From: Elusimicrobia bacterium CG08_land_8_20_14_0_20_59_10
GTDB taxonomy: Bacteria > Elusimicrobiota > Elusimicrobia > Elusimicrobiales > UBA9959
DNA: 5,339 bases
Direction of reading: 5' to 3'
NCBI GenBank assembly: GCA_002779045.1
Contig: PEXO01000246.1
Coordinates: 1-5,339, forward strand
Shown one piece after another: positions 1 to 4,682 of this stretch (within the stretch, counting starts at the first letter, position 1; each line of letters begins with the position of its first letter). Both the position numbers and the translations under genes were made by a program. The notes under the pieces are model-generated. The model was given only the letters and a program-made list of their open reading frames with translations. It did not search any database and was not told the DNA's origin.

Positions 1-192
1 GTGCGTCTGCGGGCCGTCGGCGCGCTGTACCTGGCCTATCTTGTAGGAACGGAGTTTTGCTATCAGCCAGGGGCCTATGAGCAGGCTCAGCAGGAAGGAG
101 GTCATTACGGCGCCCCCGGCCCTGAAGGTAATATACTGGAAAACGTTCAACGGGCTGAAGATGTCGCGGAAATGGTGTGCGTAGTAAAGCAT
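1..192 (-). CDS. mraY: MraY N-terminus (phospho-MurNAc-pentapeptide transferase), partial
   Basis: MraY is the integral membrane enzyme that transfers phospho-MurNAc-pentapeptide from UDP to undecaprenyl phosphate, making lipid I on the inner face of the cytoplasmic membrane. Translating the minus strand from ATG at 192-190 gives 64 residues starting MLYYAHHFRD. They include NVFQYITFRAG (family: FNVF-Y-TFRA), a hydrophobic segment at about residues 29-48 with LLIGPWLI, and GQVQRADGPQTH at 53-64, which matches the conserved GQ-R-DGP-SH that precedes the first cytoplasmic loop. About 300 residues, including the catalytic aspartates, lie beyond the left edge. The start is supported by the family N-terminus and by AAGGAG at 196-201, although the 3-nt spacing to the ATG is short. 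Normally mraY follows murF directly; here about 3.1 kb of unrelated genes separate them. The fragment is easy to miss because the reading frame is short within the window. Confidence 0.93.
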   Translation of the reverse strand, partial: MLYYAHHFRDIFSPLNVFQYITFRAGGAVMTSFLLSLLIGPWLIAKLRSYKIGQVQRADGPQTH

Positions 193-200
193 GCGCTCCT

Positions 201-231
201 TAAAAATACCGCCGCGCAGCAAACCCGCGGC
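201..231 (-). terminator. Terminator-like hairpin directly upstream of mraY
   Basis: On the minus strand GCCGCG (231-226) can pair with CGCGGC (216-211) across a 9-nt loop. The stem is followed by GGTATTTTTA (210-201), and the mraY ribosome binding site AAGGAG begins at once at 201. A GC-only stem with a five-T run has the layout of an intrinsic terminator or attenuator. It would stop transcripts arriving from abiE. A transcript starting near 229 would lack part of the first arm and would escape. The stem is only 6 bp and the T run is separated from it by 4 bases, so this is a candidate rather than a firm call. Confidence 0.4.
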
Positions 232-235
232 TCAG

Positions 236-269
236 ACTATATTTTATTATTTTTAAAGCCGTCCGCACT
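236..269 (-). promoter_or_regulatory. AT-rich promoter-like stretch for mraY
   Basis: Within GC-rich surroundings, bases 236-257 are almost entirely A and T. On the minus strand they include TATAGT (241-236) and the overlapping TAAAAT (246-241), either of which could be a -10 element. Initiation would fall about 229-234, leaving a leader of about 40 nt before the mraY ATG. I see no good -35 hexamer at 16-18 bp: the bases there read GGACGG. The call rests on composition, one decent -10 and the need for a promoter, because mraY is cut off from murE-murF. Confidence 0.3.
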
Positions 270-270
270 A

Positions 271-354
271 GCCTATGTCTGTGCCGTAACAGGCGCAAGG
301 CTATGCCAGTGCCGTATTAGGCCTATGGCCATGCCGTAACAGCGCTATGCGCAT
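271..354. repeat. Degenerate 22-bp tandem repeat block upstream of mraY
   Basis: Three copies of a 22-bp unit lie at 271-292, 299-320 and 321-342, and a half copy at 343-354. The unit reads GCCTATG, then four variable bases, then TGCCGTAACAG. Copies one and three agree at 19 of 22 positions and copies one and two at 17 of 22. Copies two and three abut, while six bases (GCGCAA) separate copies one and two. The third copy contains the palindrome ATGGCCAT (325-332). A 22-bp period does not keep a reading frame and is two helical turns, so a protein-binding array or a decayed intergenic repeat is more likely than coding sequence. I do not recognise the family. Confidence 0.6.
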
Positions 355-359
355 CAGAC

Positions 360-380
360 GGCCGAATTGATTCGCCGGCC
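360..380. other. Small hairpin downstream of the toxin gene
   Basis: GGC plus CGAA (360-366) can pair with TTCG (371-374) and GCC (378-380) around a TTGA loop, with a 3-base bulge. It lies about 75 bases past the abiEii stop. No T run follows on either strand, so it is not a convincing intrinsic terminator. The next bases (375-400) are an unusually GC-rich string. Bases 381-453 show nothing further that I can name. Confidence 0.25.
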
Positions 381-453
381 GCCGCGGCCACGGGGTACCG
401 AATACAGGGTTATTTATACAGCGTCAGAATCATTGTTCCCTCAATCCTTTTTA

Positions 454-1173
454 TCACAACCTTTCCAGTTCCTGTTCAAGGATCTTTGGGAATTGCGAAA
501 TAAGCGCCCATTGGCTGCGCGGCAGGAACTGTTTCAGCTCGTTTTTTACCGCTTTCGGATTTAACCCCCGCACGCATTTTATAAGCCCTGTTTTTTGGGC
601 TGCTATTTCCGTCACGCCCAGCCGGTTCCGCAAAAGATAGTAAACATCAAAAAAATCGCGCGGTTTTTCCCTGCGGAACAACGCCTCCAGCTTCTCCGCG
701 GCCATAGCGGCAGCGGGCAGCGCCCGCACGGAATACGGCAGCCAGAGAGGCGTGCTTACCAGAACCGTTTCAGAAAGCGGCGCCCTCCCGGCGCGGAGCG
801 AGATATTCCACTCGACCCTGACGGGCCAATCGTGAACCCTGGCCTCTACCAGTGCGAACCAGCCGCCGCTTGTCTCATTAGATTCACGCGTCTTAAACTC
901 CAGACCGGCTTTGGACGCCTCTTTTACCGCCAGTTCCACGTATCTTCCGGAATGAAAAGCCTTCATCCAGCCCGTAAAATCCAGATCCTCCGAGAACCTG
1001 GGACTTTGGCGCAGCAGCCGCAGGGCGGTGCCGCCTTTAAAAACCAGCTTTATGTCCTCGTCGGCCCCATACAGGGCGGAGAGCAGCACATGCTGCGCGT
1101 ATTCGCGCGCGACATTAAATTCCTGCGTCTGCCATTTAACGCTTAAGTCTTCTATCAGCGATCTTGAGATCAT
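454..1173 (-). CDS. abiEii: AbiEii/AbiGii-family nucleotidyltransferase toxin
   Basis: This is a nucleotidyltransferase-fold protein of the AbiEii/AbiGii toxin family, the toxic half of type IV toxin-antitoxin systems. Known relatives act on cellular RNA or nucleotides to stop growth. In 239-residue numbering, FKGGTALRLL (45-54) and RFSEDLDF (59-66) form the nucleotidyltransferase signature with acidic residues D63 and D65. E121 in RVEWNIS is a plausible third acid. MAAEKLEAL (157-165) and RREKPRDFFDVYYLL (167-181) match the conserved Lys and Arg-Asp motifs of the family's second half. No membrane segment or signal peptide is visible. I chose the ATG at 1173; a TTG at 1227 would add 18 residues and a 92-base overlap. 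The chosen start still overlaps the antitoxin gene by 38 bases and has no clear Shine-Dalgarno site, which suggests translation coupled to abiEi. All key motifs are present, so it looks intact. The substrate cannot be read from the sequence. Confidence 0.85.
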   Translation of the reverse strand: MISRSLIEDLSVKWQTQEFNVAREYAQHVLLSALYGADEDIKLVFKGGTALRLLRQSPRFSEDLDFTGWMKAFHSGRYVELAVKEASKAGLEFKTRESNETSGGWFALVEARVHDWPVRVEWNISLRAGRAPLSETVLVSTPLWLPYSVRALPAAAMAAEKLEALFRREKPRDFFDVYYLLRNRLGVTEIAAQKTGLIKCVRGLNPKAVKNELKQFLPRSQWALISQFPKILEQELERL

Positions 1174-1747
1174 GCCGGTACCAGTCCAGAAGTTTTTTAT
1201 TGCCGAAATCTTTAAGGCGGGCCTCAAGCAGGCGCGCCTTTGCGTCCCGGAGACTCAGGCGGCCGTTGAGCGTCTCTTTTTTAAGGAACACGAAATACAG
1301 ATAATCCGCCAGGGCTTTCTCTTTTTCGGCCAGCAGCACGGTTTCCCCGTTTATCTCCGCGCCTTTATATCCGCCGAAAGCGCCGCGTTTTATCGTGCGG
1401 TATATATAGGTTGTCCCGTCGGCCGCAAAATCGCGGGTGCTTTTTGCGGTTATCGAGGTAACAGCGTAAACGGATTCCGGAATGCAGCCATAATAAGAGA
1501 GGGCCGAGGCCAGTGAAATATAGGAGGGCTTATAAAGCCGGTTGGCTATTCCCCATTTTGACGGCATCCGGGACCTTAAGGCGTAAAGGCCGCGTTTCAG
1601 GCGGCACAGCAGCCCCCGGCGGGTATAGCGGATAAGCAGGAATTTGGCCGCCACCTCCCCAAAGCCGGTCACCTGCCGGAATTCCCTGGCGGTAAAGAGC
1701 CGGAAACCGCCTTCGCGCAACTTGGATTCTATCTCAAACCATTTCAT
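1136..1747 (-). CDS. abiEi: AbiEi-family antitoxin and transcriptional repressor
   Basis: This is the upstream partner of the toxin and resembles AbiEi antitoxins, which neutralise the toxin without forming a stable protein complex and repress their own promoter. In 203-residue numbering, an N-terminal winged-helix region covers about 17-56 (FTAREFRQVTGFGEVA, then KRGLYAL). The family core then shows YISLASALSYYGCIPE (76-91), VTSITAKSTRDF (96-107) and LLAEKEKALADYLYF (138-152), matching the usual Y-SL-SAL--HG-IPE, TS-T-K-TR-F and A--EKAL-D-LY pattern. I chose the ATG at 1747. The longer frame starts at a TTG at 1792, inside the promoter spacer, and its extra residues do not resemble the family. 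There is no Shine-Dalgarno site before this ATG and the predicted leader is only about 20 nt. The gene leads a two-gene operon with the toxin, the usual order. It is divergent from the peptidase gene. Confidence 0.85.
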   Translation of the reverse strand: MKWFEIESKLREGGFRLFTAREFRQVTGFGEVAAKFLLIRYTRRGLLCRLKRGLYALRSRMPSKWGIANRLYKPSYISLASALSYYGCIPESVYAVTSITAKSTRDFAADGTTYIYRTIKRGAFGGYKGAEINGETVLLAEKEKALADYLYFVFLKKETLNGRLSLRDAKARLLEARLKDFGNKKLLDWYRHDLKIADRRLKR

Positions 1748-1751
1748 AAAG

Positions 1752-1767
1752 GTAGCAATTCTGCTAC
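1752..1767. promoter_or_regulatory. Inverted repeat, likely AbiEi operator
   Basis: GTAGCA, four bases (ATTC), then TGCTAC form a perfect 6+6 inverted repeat. It lies between the abiE -10 element and the abiEi start codon, over or just past the expected transcription start. AbiEi proteins are known to bind inverted repeats in their own promoters, so an autoregulatory operator is the natural reading. In RNA it would also fold into a small hairpin ending 4 bases before the start codon and could limit translation. Confidence 0.6.
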
Positions 1768-1773
1768 TTATAT

Positions 1774-1802
1774 AGAATACCTCACAGATCAAGCAAAGTC
1801 AA
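1774..1802 (-). promoter_or_regulatory. Sigma-70-type promoter of the abiE operon
   Basis: The minus strand has TTGACT (1802-1797) and TATTCT (1779-1774) separated by exactly 17 bases. These match the sigma-70 consensus at 5 of 6 and 4 of 6 positions. An overlapping TATATA just downstream (1773-1768 region) is an alternative -10. Initiation would fall about 1767-1769, at the edge of the inverted repeat. A direct repeat of TTTAAGC at 1817-1823 and 1825-1831 sits 15-30 bases upstream of the -35, where an activator could bind; its role is unknown. Confidence 0.6.
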
Positions 1803-1850
1803 GGGGAAAATTCGGATTTAAGCGTTTAAGCAAATGTCCCGCCTGGTTTC

Positions 1851-1910
1851 GGGTGCTCAGGTCACCCTACCGTGCAGCCCTCCGGGAGCCCCGGTAGCGG
1901 GGGCTTTCCC
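1851..1910. other. Overlapping GC-rich hairpins in the divergent intergenic region
   Basis: Three pairings are possible and exclude one another in part. GGGTG (1851-1855) pairs with CACCC (1863-1867). CTACCG (1867-1872) pairs with CGGTAG (1892-1897). AGCCCC (1887-1892) pairs with GGGGCT (1900-1905). No T run follows on either strand, so this is not an ordinary terminator. The element lies upstream of both predicted promoters, so it would be transcribed only if the peptidase gene has an earlier promoter. I cannot match it to a known riboswitch. It is recorded as unexplained structure. Confidence 0.35.
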
Positions 1911-1966
1911 GAACGGCCTATGCCGGGGCGGCCTTTAATGCTCATGCGCGGCGGGCTTGGCGTATA

Positions 1967-1972
1967 TATAAT
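1967..1972 (+). promoter_or_regulatory. TATAAT box before the peptidase gene
   Basis: A perfect TATAAT sits in an AT-only patch (1963-1974) inside GC-rich sequence and ends 7 bases before the ATG at 1980. If it is used as a -10 element, the transcript would begin at or next to the start codon, giving a leaderless mRNA. No TTGACA-like -35 is visible 16-18 bases upstream. Confidence 0.35.
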
Positions 1973-1979
1973 ATCAACG

Positions 1980-3281
1980 ATGCTGCCCCACTCACGTGTT
2001 TTTTCCGCCGCCGCGTTCTTCCTGCTCTCACAGGCGCCTTTTGCCTTCGCGCTTTCAATAGACCAGCTTTCCGCGTACGCCGGAGAAGTTAAGACCGGGG
2101 CCCCCGTTCCGGCAGCGCCGGACCGGCCGGCGCTTAAAGAGTGGACCGTCCTTATTTATGTAAGCGCACGCAATAACCTGGGGCTTGAGGCTATTAAGGA
2201 CGTGAACGAGATGGAGGCGGCGGGTTCCACGGACAAGATCAACGTCGTGGTTGAGATGGGGCGGATAGTGTGCAAGCCGGATTTCAATCCTTTCTCCAGC
2301 GTACAGGAACCGGTGCCGCCGCAGGCGGACTGGACGGGCTCGCGCCGTTTCCTGATAAAAAAGGACGCCGACCCGCTTGCCATCAATTCGCCGGTGCTGG
2401 TGCATTTCCCCGACGCGGATATGGGCGGCTGGAAGCACCTTGCGGAATTTATCGCCTGGGGCCGGGCCGCTTACCCGGCTAAAAAGTACCTGCTGATAGT
2501 GGGCGGCCACGGCAGCGGCTGGCGCGGTGTTAAGCCTCCTCCCGGCGCGGCCAAGGGTATTTCATACGACGAGGTTTCCGGGAACCATATCTCTCCGGCG
2601 GAGCTGGCGGCGGCCATAAAGGCCGGCGGCGGGGTGAACGTTTACGCTTCGGACGCCTGCCTTATGCAGACGGTGGAATTTATCTACGACCTGCAGGATT
2701 CGGCCGAGTATGTAGTGGGCTCGCAGGAGACCACGCCGGGCAGCGGCTATAACTACGAGGTTTTCCTGAAGGCGCTGGCGGCGAACCCCGGGGACTCCCT
2801 GGCGGGTGCGGCCAGCGTGATGAAGGGCTTCTCTGAATTCTACGGCGCGCAGAAGCAGTCGGTCACGATGTCCATCGTTCGGCCCGCGCTGGCGGCGGCG
2901 CTGGCGGCGAAACTGGACAAATTCGCGCGGCTGGTGGCGGCTTCCCCGGCTGACATGAAACTATACCACGACAAGAAGTACGGCCTGCGGAGCTTCGACG
3001 ACGAGGACGCGCGCGACCTCTACCAGTTGATGAAACTGTATTACGACAATACGGCGTCGCCCGCGGTGAAAGAGTCGGCCCGCGATATCATTGTTTTCCT
3101 GGCCGAAAAGTTCGTGGTGCGCAACGACGCGGTGGGCTACAAATCAAAGGACGCCAACGGCGTGTCCATCCATTTCCCCCTCTTCTACCTTAACTATAAG
3201 ACCAAGTACGAACACCTCACCTTCTCCCGGGCCACCTACTGGGACGAAATGGTCAAAGCCGTAGTATTCTCTAAACAATAA
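1980..3281 (+). CDS. Secreted clostripain-family (C11) cysteine peptidase
   Basis: This is a predicted exported endopeptidase of MEROPS family C11 (clostripain-like, caspase fold), a family that often cleaves after arginine or lysine. From the ATG at 1980 the protein has 433 residues. It begins with a signal peptide: a short basic start, a hydrophobic core at about 7-22, and an A-x-A site in FAFA (21-24) before LSIDQL. The domain opens with KEWTVLIYVSARNNLG (53-68) and NEMEAAGSTDKINVVVEMGR (76-95). The catalytic dyad is H177 in VGGHGSGW and C227 in SDACLM. GSQETTPGSGYNY (247-259) and GVSIHFP (394-400) are further family motifs. The frame is open back to a GTG at 1872, but the extra 36 residues are low in complexity and would bury the signal peptide. 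No Shine-Dalgarno site is evident. There is no C-terminal anchor, so the mature enzyme is probably periplasmic or released. It runs against murF and has no visible functional link to peptidoglycan synthesis. The substrate is unknown. Confidence 0.88.
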   Translation: MLPHSRVFSAAAFFLLSQAPFAFALSIDQLSAYAGEVKTGAPVPAAPDRPALKEWTVLIYVSARNNLGLEAIKDVNEMEAAGSTDKINVVVEMGRIVCKPDFNPFSSVQEPVPPQADWTGSRRFLIKKDADPLAINSPVLVHFPDADMGGWKHLAEFIAWGRAAYPAKKYLLIVGGHGSGWRGVKPPPGAAKGISYDEVSGNHISPAELAAAIKAGGGVNVYASDACLMQTVEFIYDLQDSAEYVVGSQETTPGSGYNYEVFLKALAANPGDSLAGAASVMKGFSEFYGAQKQSVTMSIVRPALAAALAAKLDKFARLVAASPADMKLYHDKKYGLRSFDDEDARDLYQLMKLYYDNTASPAVKESARDIIVFLAEKFVVRNDAVGYKSKDANGVSIHFPLFYLNYKTKYEHLTFSRATYWDEMVKAVVFSKQ

Positions 3282-3306
3282 AGGCCCGCCTTATCGGTCC
3301 GCGGGC
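3273..3306 (-). terminator. Terminator candidate for the murE-murF transcript
   Basis: On the minus strand GCCCGC (3306-3301) pairs with GCGGGC (3289-3284) around an 11-nt loop, followed by CTTTATTGTTT (3283-3273). The six pairs are all G-C and the tail is T-rich. It begins 28 bases past the murF stop, and its tail overlaps the last codons of the convergent peptidase gene. If active, it separates murF from everything to the left, including mraY. Confidence 0.5.
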
Positions 3307-3311
3307 GTCCC

Positions 3312-3335
3312 GACCGGGTTTGCCGGGGTCCTTTT
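3312..3335 (+). terminator. Terminator candidate for the peptidase gene
   Basis: On the plus strand GACCGG (3312-3317) can pair with CCGG (3323-3326) and TC (3329-3330), with two bulged G residues and a 5-nt loop, followed by CTTTT (3331-3335). The stem is short and the T run has four bases, so it is weaker than the hairpin facing the other way. Its tail overlaps the murF stop codon. Confidence 0.35.
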
Positions 3336-4674
3336 ATAAGCCTTCTATTATGCGTTCGAATTTCATGGAGCGGGAGGCTTTTATCAGAAAGGAGCCGCCC
3401 GCGCTTATCAGTTCGCGCGCCTGGGGCAGCCAGGCGTCCAGGGTTTCTGAGTAGGTCAGGTGTTTCCCCCCCGCCCTCTGGTAAGCGTCGGCGGCGGCCT
3501 TCATTTCGGGGCCGGCCAGGAAGATCTTTTTGGCGCCCGTATGCGCCAGGGCCGCGCCCAGGTCAGTATGATAATGGGCGGAATGTTTGCCCAGTTCCTT
3601 CATGTCGCCCAGCAGCAGGTACAGCGGTTTCGGCTTGTCGAACATTTCCTTTAAAGCCGACGACATGGACTGCGGGTTGGCATTGTAGGCGTCCAGTATC
3701 ACCAGCGCATCCTTGATATGCAGTTCCTGCATGCGCATAGGCGGCGGAGTATGATTCTCAAGCCCCCGCTTTATAGCGCCGAAGTCCAGCCCGGAAACCA
3801 GCGCCGCTCCCGCCGCCGCGGCCGCATTATAATGGTTGTTCACCCCAGCGTGCGGCAGGTTTATCTCGTATATGGCTTTCTTGTATTCAATGCGCAGTTT
3901 TTCGCCTTCCAGGATGCGCAGGTCCGCTTCCGGCGCCTTGCCGAAGGTGAGCGCCTTGTAGCCCCTGGCGCCCAGGCGGTTCAGATAACCGTCGTCGCAG
4001 TTGTACACCAGTGTGCCGCCGGGCTCAAGACATTCTGCCAGCTCCGTTTTAGTTTCAAAAACGGTGTCCAGGTCGCCGAAGAATTCCAGGTGCGAAGCGC
4101 CTATGTTGGTGATAACGCCGCAGGTGGGACGGGCCAGGCCGCCTATCTCCTTAATGTCGCCGCGCCGGGACGCGCCCAGTTCGAATACGCCGAATTTATG
4201 CGCCGCCGATAGTTCCAGCAGCGACAGGGGCAGGCCGAACTGGTTGTTCAAATTACCGGCATTGGAGCAGGTCTCCCCGACCGCGGAGAAAACGCTTTTC
4301 AGCATTTCCTTAACGGTGCTCTTGCCGTTGCTGCCTGTAATGGCCGTAAGAGGCAGTCGGAAACTCTGCCTGTGCCAGGCCGCCAGGGCCTGGAGGGCCT
4401 TCAGGGTGTCTTTTACCGTAACTGTAGCCGGCGGCAGGTCCGGCAGGGAGGACAATGCCTCTTCCCGGGCCAGCAGGCCGCTGATGCAGGGCAGGGCCTG
4501 GGGCAGGAAATCATGCGCGTCATATGTGGCGCCCTTTAAAGCCCAGAAAAAATCCCCGGGTTTTAATTTCCGTGTGTCCGTAACGAAAGAGTTGAACGGC
4601 GCGGCCGGCTCGCCCTTAGCCAGTTTTCCGTCTACGGCTTCCGCCAAAGTCCCGAGATCTGTCTTTAAATCCAT
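3334..4674 (-). CDS. murF: MurF, UDP-MurNAc-tripeptide D-Ala-D-Ala ligase
   Basis: MurF uses ATP to join D-Ala-D-Ala to UDP-MurNAc-tripeptide, the last cytoplasmic step of precursor assembly. The 446-residue length is normal. The N-terminal substrate domain has FVTDTRKLKPGDFFWALKG (30-48). The ATPase domain has the P-loop GSNGKST (114-120), NAGNLNNQFGLPLSLL (138-153), ELGAS (165-169) and TNIGASHLEFFG (189-200). K209 in ETKTELAE is the likely carbamylated lysine. The C-terminal domain shows HAGVNNHYNAAAA (275-287), DAYNANPQSM (328-337), GDMKELG (356-362) and KASRSMKFE (432-440). These separate MurF from MurC, MurD and MurE. The P-loop reads GKS where GKT is common, a conservative change. The ATG lies 8 bases after the murE stop, and AAGGCGG overlapping that stop serves as the ribosome binding site, so the two genes are probably translationally coupled. 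The usual next gene, mraY, is displaced. Confidence 0.97.
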   Translation of the reverse strand: MDLKTDLGTLAEAVDGKLAKGEPAAPFNSFVTDTRKLKPGDFFWALKGATYDAHDFLPQALPCISGLLAREEALSSLPDLPPATVTVKDTLKALQALAAWHRQSFRLPLTAITGSNGKSTVKEMLKSVFSAVGETCSNAGNLNNQFGLPLSLLELSAAHKFGVFELGASRRGDIKEIGGLARPTCGVITNIGASHLEFFGDLDTVFETKTELAECLEPGGTLVYNCDDGYLNRLGARGYKALTFGKAPEADLRILEGEKLRIEYKKAIYEINLPHAGVNNHYNAAAAAGAALVSGLDFGAIKRGLENHTPPPMRMQELHIKDALVILDAYNANPQSMSSALKEMFDKPKPLYLLLGDMKELGKHSAHYHTDLGAALAHTGAKKIFLAGPEMKAAADAYQRAGGKHLTYSETLDAWLPQARELISAGGSFLIKASRSMKFERIIEGL

Positions 4675-4682
4675 GTTCCGCC

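Noticed and set aside
1..339. Plus-strand open frame of 112 codons
   Set aside because: It is antisense to the mraY start, which matches the MraY family on the minus strand, and it then runs through the repeat block. The protein has no recognisable features.
365..399. Resemblance to a sequencing adapter or cloning linker, with a plus-strand frame beginning MIRRPPRP and nearby SacII- and KpnI-type sites
   Set aside because: An ungapped comparison with the Illumina P5 start gives only about 15 matches in 21 bases, with mismatches spread throughout. In GC-rich sequence this is most likely chance. Real contamination would be near identical.
595..1146. Plus-strand open frame of 183 codons
   Set aside because: It is a shadow of the AbiEii gene, whose nucleotidyltransferase motifs are clear on the minus strand.
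1028..1516. Plus-strand open frame of 162 codons
   Set aside because: It is antisense to both abiE genes and has no family resemblance.
1915..1924. GGCCTATGCC resembling the core of the 22-bp repeats, as possible flanking repeats around the abiE pair
   Set aside because: The shared string is under 10 bases and is partly palindromic, GC-rich sequence. It lacks the TGCCGTAACAG half, so it is not good evidence of an attachment site or target duplication.
1872..1979. N-terminal extension of the peptidase from GTG 1872
   Set aside because: The extra 36 residues are Gly/Pro-rich, overlap the hairpin element and place the signal peptide internally. The ATG at 1980 gives a standard signal peptide.
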